Positions 20,127-28,525 of a DNA stretch of 64,000 bases are shown piece by piece. Position numbers and translations under genes: made by a program. The notes beneath the pieces were generated by a model. The model did not search any database and had not been told where the DNA came from. It was given only the letters and a program-made list of their open reading frames with translations. This stretch comes from Actinomyces ruminis (GTDB lineage Bacteria; Actinomycetota; Actinomycetes; Actinomycetales; Actinomycetaceae): NCBI RefSeq assembly GCF_002154335.2, contig NZ_MTPX02000039.1:56043-120042 (forward strand), read 5' to 3'. How positions within the stretch are numbered: position 1 is the first letter of the stretch; each line of letters starts with the position of its first letter.

Positions 20127-20817
20127 TCAATCCGGCAGAGGATCTGGGAGGGCGCAAACACCGAGGTGACCGCGGGGCCGTGGCGGGGGCTCGGTTGGGA
20201 ACTCCGCCTCCTCCTCGAAGTAGCGGCGTTCGGCCTCGGCCGCACGGTTGGCAGCAGGTGAGTCCACGGTGGCGCTGAGGATTCGCCCGACGGTGCCGAG
20301 TCGGAGTGATGCTCCGCTCGGCAGGGTCCAGGTGGTGGACTCTTGGGGGGCCGTTGCGTCCCTGGGAGCGCTTGGTGGTGCCGGTACCGTACAATTCGGT
20401 CAGCGCTTGGACGTACTGGTCGTATGCCTGGCGCACCAGTGTAGGTGCCTGAGCTGGTGCGCTGGCCTTCGGAATACGTGAAGCCACCCCCATGCGGAAG
20501 GACCCGATCTGACCTTTGAGCGTGAAGAAAGAGGCGTCCTTGCCGCCCAGGTCATGACCGGTAGTAAACATGGACTCCCTGGTCGGTGAGGACTGCCAGC
20601 CAAGTTGGTCGCGCAACTCCAGGCCCTCCTGGACGCTCATGGGCCAGTGGTGCTCCAACCACAACCGGATCACCGGCACACCCACCTGGGGCGGAACTAC
20701 CCGAAACACCCCACCACCAGGCAGAGACAACTCTAAGCCCGGCGCTGCCCCGGTCGGGCCGTCGGTCTCCGGGGTCGGTGTATCGGTGCCGGTCTGTCCA
20801 CTGCAGGTGCTGCTCAT
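20127..20817 (-). CDS. small protein of a toxin-immunity type locus (one frameshift)
   Basis: About 229 residues after removing one C from a run of six near 20355. Before the break it reads GLELRDQLGWQSSPTRESMF, GKDASFFTLKGQIGSFRMGV and VRQAYDQYVQALTELYGTGT; after it, TTWTLPSGASLRLGTVGRIL, AANRAAEAERRYFEEEAEF and a proline-rich end. The pattern recalls a family common in Actinomyces (possibly DUF6301), recalled with low certainty. The ATG at 20817 has GGGGAGGA 8 bases upstream and is preferred to GTG 20823. Function unknown; an immunity role is inferred from the neighbouring SUKH gene. Confidence 0.5.
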
Positions 20818-20858
20818 GCGCACTTCCTCCCCGAGTCGCTCATGACGCCGACTCGCGC

Positions 20859-21424
20859 TTACGGTGCTTGGGTGTCGGTATATGGCCCATCATCATCGAA
20901 GCGTGGTGGCCGGTAGCCCTTCTCATCAGGTAGGGGCTGAGGCGGTAGACCGTTCTCCGCACGGAACCTACGAGCATTGCGTTTGTTGTATTCGAGCATG
21001 GCCATGTAGCAGTCGTGGAAGTCGTCATAGCGGTCAATCACCTGACCGTCGGCGTACCAGGCGGTTTTGCCCTCGTTGCGGTTCCGGGCTTACCCATGAG
21101 GAAGACGTCTTCGTCGAGTTCGGATGCTGCAACGATGAACTGGTCTTCGGCGATCGCGCCATCCCTGGCCAAAGCCGCCACACACTCCGGAAGATCCAGA
21201 GGTATACGGGCACTGTCGTACAAGGGTCCTCCGACAAGGTCCCGGGTGGAGAAGATCGCAACGTCGTGATAGAAGTTGGGCCAGCCGTCGGCCGCAAGCA
21301 GGAAGGTCCGGTAGGACTCAGGCAGCCGGAACCCGAGCTGCTTCTCGGCCTGGATGACCTCCTCCTCGCTGGCCCGCACCCTCGGGAGGGAGTACTCCCA
21401 CAGGTGCTTCAGGTCGGCCTCCAT
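20859..21424 (-). CDS. SUKH (SMI1/KNR4) domain protein (one frameshift)
   Basis: About 188 residues with a SUKH domain near the N-terminus: ASEEEVIQAEKQLGFRLPES followed by YRTFLLAADGWPNFY, then ELDEDVFLMGKPG. SUKH proteins are frequent immunity factors against nuclease and other polymorphic toxins. The frame breaks near 21088; adding one base joins GKPG to NRNEGKTAWYADGQVIDRYD and ends PPRFDDDGPYTDTQAP. The start is taken as ATG 21424; ATG 21451 is in frame but its extra residues are not domain-like, and neither has a strong ribosome-binding site. It belongs to the minus-strand run 21424-18584. Confidence 0.65.
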
Positions 21425-21672
21425 CCGGGCATGGTTATTAAACCCACCCAAACCAATGTGGCTCTGTCGGTTTGAGGGTGTGGTGGATGACGGCGTGGGG
21501 CCGAGGTGCTGGGAGTGGGGCCGTGCTGTGTCGTTGTACGCCCCTTCGGCGTCTGCTGAAGGTTTCAGAGCCCTTCAACAAACACCTAACCGGGGTAACA
21601 GAGCTTGAACCGGAGTAGTAGACGATCCCCGGCCACGGGCACGAAGATGCCATCGGTATTGTTTTGGGGTGA

Positions 21673-22635
21673 ACACGCCTGCGCCTGGGGGAACCCTCCG
21701 ATTCCGAGATCAGCCGACCCGCTGCCAAGGCGGTGCCGGCCGGCCGCCCCGGGCGCGGGCTGGACCCCACCGGGCGACACATGCTGCTCACCCTTCCGCG
21801 GCTGGACGGCGAACACGATCCCGCCACGCTCTCCGAAGGTGTCGGCCACGCGTGCCGCACCATCGCGGACTCCTATCAAGGTGCGCCTGGACCGAAGCTG
21901 CGGCTGCTGCCGACCCGCATCGACCTTTCTGAACTGCAGGCGCTGGTACCCGCCAAGGACGGCCCCGTCATCGGTATCAATGAGGCCCGTCTGGAACCCG
22001 TTACCCTCGACATGCGGCAGGAGCCCCACCTGATCGTGCTGGGCGATGCAAGAAGGGCAAGTCATCCTTCCTGCGTGCACTGATGGCCGAACTGACCCGT
22101 AATCGCACCCCGAATGACGTGCGCATCCTGCCGGTCGACCCGCGTCGCTCCCTGCTCGGAGACATTCCCGAGGAGTTCATGCTCACGTATGTGACCTTGC
22201 GCGATCAGGCGACCAAGGAGATGACGGATCTGACGGAGTTTCTCAAGCAGCGCCTGCCCGGTCCGGAGGTGACGCCGGAGCAGTTGCGTACCCGCAGCTG
22301 GTGGAACGGCCCCGAGGTGTACATCCTCGTGGACGACTACGACCTGCTGACCACCGGCCAGATGAATCCGCTGCTGCCGCTCCAGGCCCTGCTGCCCCAG
22401 GGGCAGGATATCGGCCTGCACCTGGTGCTGACTCGGCGCACGGGCGGGGCCAGCCGGGCCCTATTCGAGCCCTTGGTACAGACGCTAAATGACCTTTCCA
22501 CCCCCGGCATCATGCTGCCCGGAAACCCCGACGAGGGGCCGCTGCTCGGGCGTCAGCGTCCCAAGCCGGGACCCGCTGGGCACCCGTGATTCGATCCAGT
22601 CCGTCCAACTGGCCTGGTTGCCGCCGACGTTGTGA
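21673..22635 (+). pseudogene. 5'-truncated EccC (FtsK/SpoIIIE-type T7SS ATPase) remnant
   Basis: Only the last ATPase domain of an EccC-type T7SS motor remains, about 320 residues. It begins abruptly at TRLRLGEPSDSEISRP with a TGA just before it, no start codon and no ribosome-binding site. It then shows VPAGRPGRGLDPTGRHMLL, a Walker A motif GDAKKGKS (after restoring one base near 22049), the Walker-B-like VYILVDDYDLL and the typical end VQLAWLPPTL (after removing one base near 22561). Full EccC exceeds 1200 residues, so at least the first two ATPase domains and the membrane part are missing. This is a genuine deletion remnant rather than only a sequencing fault. No other T7SS core gene is present. 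Confidence 0.7.
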
Positions 22636-22752
22636 GATGCCAGCGCCGGTATATCCCGCGTGGTGACATGTCTCCCACCCTGGGCGTTCCGGCGGGCGTC
22701 TTGGGCGGGGCGCTGACCGGGGCGGGGGTGCGGCGCCGGTACAGTCGACCCC

Positions 22753-23925
22753 ATGGCGCAGAGACGAAACTCGGGAGACGGCTCCCGCGGCGGCCGGCGC
22801 GGTCGCAACACGGGGGGTCGGGCGTCGTCTGCGCGTTCTAGCGGTTCCCGTTCCGCCTCCGCGCGTGGCGGTGCCTCTCGCTCCGGTGCTTCAGACGGCG
22901 GGGCTGCGTCTCGCTCGACGTCGTCGGTGCAACCCCGTGTTGCCCGTGCGTCCAGCTCACGGCAGGCACCCCGCGGCCAGGCCGGCGCGCAGCGCTCCAT
23001 CACCACCCAGGATGGCCGCCCGGGGCGCCGTCCCGCCCGCACCGCGCGCACCGGGCGCGGCCAGACCGCTCGTTCGGTGGCGCGGTCCGGCTCCGGTCAG
23101 GCGGCCGGACGGGGAGGCGCTCGCGGCAGTGCTAGCCGTTCCGCGCCGCGAACGAGAGCCGGCAATCGACGCGGGCAGCCCCGGGGGCGTGGACTCACCG
23201 CCAGTCGCCGCCCGGCCCGGCCCCGGCGGCCGCGCTACTGGTTGCGGCGGCTCGTGGTGCTGCTGCTCGCCGTGGCCCTGCTGGCGGGGATCTCCGGCGG
23301 CATCCTGTCTGCGGCCGTCTGGGCGCGTGACACCATCCGCGCCCAAGACGACCAGGCCGCTGCGCACACCGCCACCACCTACGCCAACCCGGTGGACTGC
23401 ACCGCCGCGGACCTGGACGTCACCTTCACCTCGCCGGACTCGGTGACCGCCGGATCCGGGATGACATTGAACGTTACTGTGAACAACACTGCCGACGAGG
23501 CGTGCTTGTTGGATCTGGGCGGGGAGCATATCGGCGCCCTCATAACCTCAGGCAACCAGACCATCTGGGAGTCGACGGTCTGCCCCTTCACCCCCACTAG
23601 CCGCCGCCTGCTTGTGTCTCCCGGCACCGCGGCCGCCGCCACCATCATCTGGGACGGCAACGTCGCCTCGTCGGATTGTGTGCCTGCTGCCTCGGCGTCG
23701 GCCTCGGCATCTGCCGCCGAGGAGGCCACGGCGTCGCCCACAGCCGCGGAGCATACGGAGGAAGGCGAGGCTGCCCAGGGGGACGAAGGAACTGAGGCAG
23801 CCTCCGCTGGGGAGGCAGCCCCGGCCGCCGCTTCCGGTAATGCGGCCACCGCCGGCACCTACCGGGTGCGTATCCGACTGGACGGAACGGACCTCACCGA
23901 GGACCGCGTCTTCGTGATCGAGTAG
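22753..23925 (+). CDS. single-pass membrane protein with basic Arg/Ser/Gly-rich tail
   Basis: 390 residues. Residues 1-160 are very rich in R, S, G and A with repeated RS/RG runs and are cytoplasmic. One membrane helix follows (LRRLVVLLLAVALLAGISGG, about 164-188). The outside part has a beta-rich domain (DLDVTFTSPDSVTAGSGMTL, NVTVNNTADEACLLDLGG) recalling small extracellular beta-sandwich domains of actinobacteria. An Ala/Glu-rich linker and a short C-terminal strand region (YRVRIRLDGTDLTED) end the protein. I do not recognise a named family. The basic tail might bind nucleic acid or acidic membrane surfaces, but that is speculation. Confidence 0.7.
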   Translation: MAQRRNSGDGSRGGRRGRNTGGRASSARSSGSRSASARGGASRSGASDGGAASRSTSSVQPRVARASSSRQAPRGQAGAQRSITTQDGRPGRRPARTARTGRGQTARSVARSGSGQAAGRGGARGSASRSAPRTRAGNRRGQPRGRGLTASRRPARPRRPRYWLRRLVVLLLAVALLAGISGGILSAAVWARDTIRAQDDQAAAHTATTYANPVDCTAADLDVTFTSPDSVTAGSGMTLNVTVNNTADEACLLDLGGEHIGALITSGNQTIWESTVCPFTPTSRRLLVSPGTAAAATIIWDGNVASSDCVPAASASASASAAEEATASPTAAEHTEEGEAAQGDEGTEAASAGEAAPAAASGNAATAGTYRVRIRLDGTDLTEDRVFVIE

Positions 23926-24076
23926 GGCATAAGCGGCCGAGAGGTCTTCCGCCGCCACTCTCACAATGACGCTGCGGATGGTGTTTTGGTGTCGGTGGGG
24001 TTACGGTTCGGGATGATGAACTGTGGTGTCCTCTGGGCGAGCGCGACGCCAACCATCTGACGAGTGAGGGGCAAGT

Positions 24077-25512
24077 ATGGGGTTGAGTCTGGATGAGGTT
24101 GCGGGCGGGGTTGTCGGAGAGATTCCGGGTTCGCCCGGCGGAGTGCTAGCGGTAGCGGACTCCTGGCGGGCTGGAGCCCGGGTGCTGGATGAGGCCGCCA
24201 GCAGTGTGGTGTCCTCACGTCTGGCGGTGGCGTCCTGGCAGGGGGTCAGTGCGGAGGCGTTCCGGTCCTCCTCCCGGGGCCTGGAGGCGGATCTGGATGC
24301 CTCGATCACCAGTCTGTTGGACGGGGCCAGCCGTTTGGAGGCATACGCCAGGTGCTGGCCGAGGCGAAGGAGGCGTTGGAGCGGCTGCGCGCCCTGGTCG
24401 GTGAGGCACTGCTGGAGGCGGTGGATGCTGCGGCGCCGGCGGTGCTGGTGGCGGGCGTGCGCTACGCGGCCGCGGGTGCGGCGGTGGGGATTCGGGCGCG
24501 GGTGAGTATCGCCGCCATGCAAACAGCCGCGGCCTTGAACGCGGTTGGTGTAGGTGCTGGCTCCCGGGCTGAGGTTGGATCGAGCTCCGCTGGTGGCGCG
24601 GGCGTGCAATGGGACAGCGGCAGTGTCGGTGCGGGCAAAGGTGGGGATGATGGCACCGGGGATAAGACTGCTTTCAGTGATGAGGACATCCGCAGGTTGC
24701 GGCAGCAGGCGGATGGCTCTGCGGACTGGGACCCCGTAGACCAGGCAGATATTGGTGATTGCTACTTTTTGGCGACTTTGGATGCGTATTCGCTGTCTGA
24801 GGATGGGGAGCAGTTTCTGCGGGATCATGTGCGGTGGAGTGAGGAGGACCAGGCGTTCATCGTCACCCTATACAACTTCTTCGGCTTTCCGGTGGAGGTC
24901 AAGGTCACCGACTATTACACCAACGGTAATCAAGGTGATGATCTTGGTGGTGGGCGGCGGGGGCCGAACCTGATGAGCGTGTATGAGCGTGCCTACGGCC
25001 AGTACCTGGGCGACCACAACCTGCCATACGGCATGCCCGCCAATGCGATGCGGGCGATTTCCGGGCAGTACGGCCCGCCAGTAGTTGACACCAGAGGCAC
25101 CTCGGGCTTTCTGGGTGCGGTGCGTGAGGATCATAAGTACACCGAGCAGGAGTGGGCGCAGATCGAACAGGCCGTGCAGGATGGCAGGCCGGTGGTCGCG
25201 GGAACAGGCGGCGATTTCAGTGATGGAAGTACGGCGTCGGATGCGACCGCCAACACCGACACCGACGACGCCGACAGGCAGCACCCGGACGCCGCGATCG
25301 ACGGTCGCGACAGAACCGGCGACTACCGGATCGTTGAAGACCACGCCTAGACCGTGGTTGCGATCGATGAGAAGTATGTGACCCTGCGCAACCCCTGGGC
25401 GCACAACAACACCGCCGACGGCTCCGACGCCGAAGACGACGGCATTATCCGAATCACCCGCGAGGACTACGAGAAATACTTCAACCGCACCGACATCGGC
25501 GAAGTCCCCTAA
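24077..25512 (+). pseudogene. calpain-type cysteine protease T7SS effector, interrupted
   Basis: The N-terminal ~150 residues are helical with a WXG motif (ASWQGVSAEAF, W54-G56), the signature of T7SS substrates. After a Gly/Ser linker comes a calpain (C2) protease domain with VDQADIGDCYFLATL (catalytic Cys ~229), VTLYNFFGFPVEVKV, then DHA-stop-TVVAID and VTLRNPWAHNN (catalytic His ~423 and Asn ~439). One missing base near 24349 breaks the frame in AYA/QVLAEAKEAL. A TAG at 25348-25350 replaces the tyrosine codon expected in HAYTV, cutting off the catalytic Asn and the last ~54 codons (reading on to 25512). The stop is a substitution, unlike the window's indels, so it is probably real. A GAGGGG site precedes ATG 24077. 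Confidence 0.7.
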
Positions 25513-25535
25513 CCAGAGTCATGTCGCGTGAGCGC

Positions 25536-26126
25536 TCACCTTATTCGCTCTACACCGGGGTCGAGGACGATATACACCTTATAGGTCCAACCTCCTAATC
25601 GGTAGTCGGGGAGGAGTGGTTCTGGGTTAACAGCCAGCAAGGTGACTGTGCCCAGCCCATCAATGTGGACGGTTTCGCCCAGCCGTAGTTCGATGGCTTC
25701 TTGGACGCCGTCATTGTGCCGCCACAGCAGCGTGCCGATCTATTTATGTCCTTCCGAGCGCAATGGTCCTACTTGCAATTGGCCTTCTGCGGTCTGTAGT
25801 GGTTCGATACTCACATGAACCTGCGCGTAGATTCCTCCCTTGGTGACAAGCTCGTCAGGCAGCGGCACCTGCCGTGTCAGTGGCCTGGTCCACCACAACC
25901 AACCGCCCACGACTCCCACCATAACCACCACAACCACAAGGGAGCCTCGCAGGACACTCCGCATAAGACGTCGGCCTGGCGAGACTATCGAGACCTCTCC
26001 ACCTGATGGATTCACAGCACCGTACCCGACGGATTCTGCTTCCGTGTCGGCTCCAACGGGGGCCATCGTGGACCTAGCGCCGGACTGCTCGCCGTTGTCG
26101 CCGATTGCTGATGCCACTGCCAACAC
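25536..26126 (-). pseudogene. copy 1 of tandem single-pass membrane protein (nonsense mutation)
   Basis: Paralogue of the next gene. The shared core is a membrane helix running into GGWLWWTRPLTR and VPLPDELVTKGGIYAQVHVS, followed by an outside domain with ELRLGETVHIDGLGTVTLL and GWTYKVYIVLDPGVERIR. A TAG at 25740-25742 stands where copy 2 has the tryptophan of HEWIG, so only the N-terminal part would be made. Downstream codons remain open to 25536. The true start is unclear (GTG 26117 with AAGGAG upstream, or ATG 26066). It lies convergent to, and 23 bp from, the end of the calpain effector, the classical position of an immunity gene; that role is inferred. Confidence 0.6.
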
Positions 26127-26218
26127 GCTCCTTGTCTGCCACTGAACTTGATGTACCCTGATCGATCTTACGCTGACTCACGTACGGGTAACAGGCCCTG
26201 ATCCATGTAGTCTCGCAG

Positions 26219-26267
26219 CGACATCGACGGAGTAATACTCATAACCAGAGTCATGTTGCGAGAGCGT
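26219..26267. repeat. duplicated effector 3' tail plus junction
   Basis: The sequence CGACATCG...TAACCAGAGTCATGT...GCG here mirrors 25491-25538, which is the last codons of the calpain effector plus the gap to copy 1. Copies then continue into the two membrane protein genes (GGGGTCGAGGAC...ATATACACCTT in both). The duplicated unit therefore spanned the effector's 3' end and the whole adjacent gene, giving the present tandem pair. Confidence 0.65.
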
Positions 26268-26756
26268 TCACCTTATTATTTCTACCCCGGGGTCGAGGAC
26301 AATATACACCTTGTAGGTCCATCCGCCATCGTTATAGTCGGGAATGAGTGGTTTGGGATTGACGCCGAGCAATGTCACTGTTCCCAGGCTGTCGATGTGC
26401 GCAGTCTCTCCCAGGCGCAGCTCAAAGATTTCCTCGGTTCCGTCTCTTCTTACCCACTTCAGCACGCCGATCCACTCATGGTTTTCGGAGCGCATGCTAC
26501 TGCTCTGCAGCCTGCCGTCATCGGTCTCGATTGGCGGAATACTACTGTGTATTTGGGCGTAGAGGCCGTCATCGGTGGCAATCCTATCGGGCAGCGGCAC
26601 CTCTCGTGTTAGTGGTCTGGTCCACCACAGCCAACCCCCGAAGCCCGCCGTGGCCAGCAGTACGACCAGGAGGCAGCCGGTAAAGACACGCCGCATGCGT
26701 CGTCGCCTTGGCGAGGCCATCAAGGCCGCGTACTCCTCGTCAGCCGTTGATTTCAC
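26268..26756 (-). CDS. copy 2 of tandem single-pass membrane protein (intact)
   Basis: 162 residues: a short basic cytoplasmic start (SPRRRRMRRV), one membrane helix (FTGCLLVVLLATAGFGGWLW), then about 110 residues outside with REVPLPDRIATDDGLYAQIH, ENHEWIGVLKWVRRDG and WTYKVYIVLDPGVEIIR. The frame is unbroken, unlike copy 1. The start listed is GTG 26756; ATG codons at residues 13 and 21 are alternatives. The family is not recognised. Position beside a T7SS protease effector suggests a membrane-bound immunity protein facing the periplasmic side, inferred from context only. Confidence 0.6.
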   Translation of the reverse strand: MKSTADEEYAALMASPRRRRMRRVFTGCLLVVLLATAGFGGWLWWTRPLTREVPLPDRIATDDGLYAQIHSSIPPIETDDGRLQSSSMRSENHEWIGVLKWVRRDGTEEIFELRLGETAHIDSLGTVTLLGVNPKPLIPDYNDGGWTYKVYIVLDPGVEIIR

Positions 26757-26801
26757 GCCGCGCTTCTTCCCATGGAGTTCCCGATTGTCTTGCGCCGTGG
26801 T

Positions 26802-27182
26802 CTAGCTGGTCAGGCCGTGGTAAGTGACGGTCTTAGCCCTGGCTCCGGCAACGGCACCGCCCGCAGCCGAGCCGCCAAGGTTGCGTAGCCCACTGGCCGA
26901 TGCTGCGAGCCGATTCGCGCCGTCGGCAGCCTCGTCGTCGGTGGTCGCGTATCCCTGCTGCGCGGCCAGCAACCCGTCTGCGTCCACATCCGCCCGCGCC
27001 GCCGTACGCTCTGCTTGCTGCTCGTGGCGAGCGGCGAACTGCGCCGCAGCCGATGCAAGCACGGCGGAACCGAATACGGCCTCACTGCCGGAATCCGCCC
27101 GGAACTGCGACAACGAATACCTGCTGTTGTCTAAGTACGCACGAGCGGCGGCAAGCTCCTCCGGTACAACCTGCAGCACCAC
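26802..27182 (-). CDS. small helical ESX-type secretion target
   Basis: 126 residues, almost entirely alpha-helical and alanine-rich (VLQVVPEELAAARAYLDNSR, ASAAAQFAARHEQQAERTAA, AADGANRLAASASGLRNLGG). The size and pattern resemble the actinobacterial type VII secretion target family (ESX-1 secretion-associated, DUF2580-like). No signal peptide. It probably belonged with the effector locus just downstream of it on the same strand, the tandem membrane proteins. Confidence 0.55.
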   Translation of the reverse strand: MVLQVVPEELAAARAYLDNSRYSLSQFRADSGSEAVFGSAVLASAAAQFAARHEQQAERTAARADVDADGLLAAQQGYATTDDEAADGANRLAASASGLRNLGGSAAGGAVAGARAKTVTYHGLTS

Positions 27183-27287
27183 TTCAACACCTTCCGTGGA
27201 CGCCCGCCCGCTGACAAGTGGGACGCGTGGCGCGAACGAACCGTTTCCAGACGGTCTCAGTTTAGCATCGGCGGCTGCGGCTTGCTC

Positions 27288-28357
27288 TCACGCGTAGCGG
27301 TCGGCGATGGACACTTCCGCCAGGCGCGACAGGCCATCGCGCAGGGTACGGGCCTGACGCGCGCCGACGTCGTCGACCGCCTCCAGTTCCTCCACCGTTG
27401 CGGCTAGCACCGCCTGCAGGGAACCCCAGTTGTCCACCACCGCGCGCGCCGTCACCAGCGGCAGCCGCGGGATCTTAGCCAGGATCCGCAGCCCACGCGG
27501 CGAGACCGACGCATCCAGATCCTGCCCGTCCGCGCCGCCTAGGCCCATCGCGCGGGCCACCATAGCTAGGTCCAGCAGGGCGGGGGAGCCCACCCACTTC
27601 AGGCGCGCGTCCACTGTGGCCGTGTCCAGCCCTTCCGGCAGGTAGTCGGTCAGTAGGAAGTCGCGCTCGGCCATGAGCCCACGGGTCAGTTCTTCCACCT
27701 GCAGAGCGAGGAGCCGCCCATCGGTGCCGAGCTCAACCACGTAGCCGTCGATGTCGGAGGCGATGCGGCTGACCATCTCCAGCAACTGCAGCACGGCGGT
27801 GACGTCGCGTACCGTCACCAGATCCTCGATCTCCAGGGCGTCCAGGCGCCGGAGATCTTGTCCAGGCGGGCCTTATAGCGCTCCAGCGTGGCCAGTGCCT
27901 GGTTGGCGCGCGCCAGAATCGCCTCGCTCGGCTCGATCACGTGCCGGCGCCCATCCACATACAGGGAGATGATCCGCATGGACTGACTCACCGAGATCAC
28001 TGGATGCCCGGTCTGCCGGGCCACGCGCTCGGCGGTGCGGTGGCGCATGCCGGCCTCCACCGTCTCAATGGAGGCATTGGGCAGCAACTGCACGTTGGCG
28101 CGTCGGATGCGGTTATTCGCCCGGTCCACAATCACGGCGCCGTCCATTTTGGCCAACTCCCGCAGTCGCGCCGCAGTCATCTCCACGTCCAGGCGGAAAC
28201 CGCCCGAGGAGATCGCCTCGACCGTCTCATCGAAGCCGAGCACGATGATCGCCCCGGTGCGTCCACGCAGAATGCGCTCCAGGCCGTCGCGTAGGACGGT
28301 GCCGGGGGCGACGAGTGCAAGCGTCTCGCGTAGCAGGTTGACGGGGGTGTCGGTCAT
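27288..28357 (-). CDS. disA: DNA integrity scanning protein / diadenylate cyclase DisA (one frameshift)
   Basis: About 356 residues when one base is restored near 27847, turning GGCGC-CTGG into [19 protein letters not shown]. The N-terminal DAC domain has the catalytic motifs DGAVIVD and [20 protein letters not shown] (RHR motif). A helical linker and a C-terminal helix-hairpin-helix DNA-binding domain follow ([39 protein letters not shown]). DisA makes cyclic di-AMP from two ATP and scans branched DNA. It lies 168 bp downstream of radA on the same strand, the usual actinobacterial order. Being a near-essential housekeeping gene, its break is good evidence for sequencing error. Confidence 0.92.
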
Positions 28358-28438
28358 AGGGCTCTCCTGGGGGTGGTCCGGACGCGCCGACTAGTGCGGG
28401 CGTCGGGCCGATGCCCGCACCATGCTAACCGTCCGGGG

Positions 28439-28468
28439 CGGCGCGACGCCGTGAAACAGGTCGCGCCG
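28439..28468. terminator. hairpin after radA
   Basis: A 9-bp perfect stem (CGGCGCGAC / GTCGCGCCG) with a 12-base loop lies 58 bp beyond the radA stop and upstream of disA. It could terminate or attenuate transcription between the two genes. Confidence 0.5.
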
Positions 28469-28525
28469 TGCTGCACGTCTCGTGCTCATGCCGGCGACAG
28501 CGGCGCCTGTAAGGGCACGGGGACG

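Noticed and set aside
25348..25742. TAG read as an amino acid (amber recoding), as two in-frame TAG codons occur within 400 bp
   Set aside because: The replaced residues differ (Tyr and Trp) and no suppressor tRNA or recoding element is visible; independent nonsense mutations in decaying genes are simpler.
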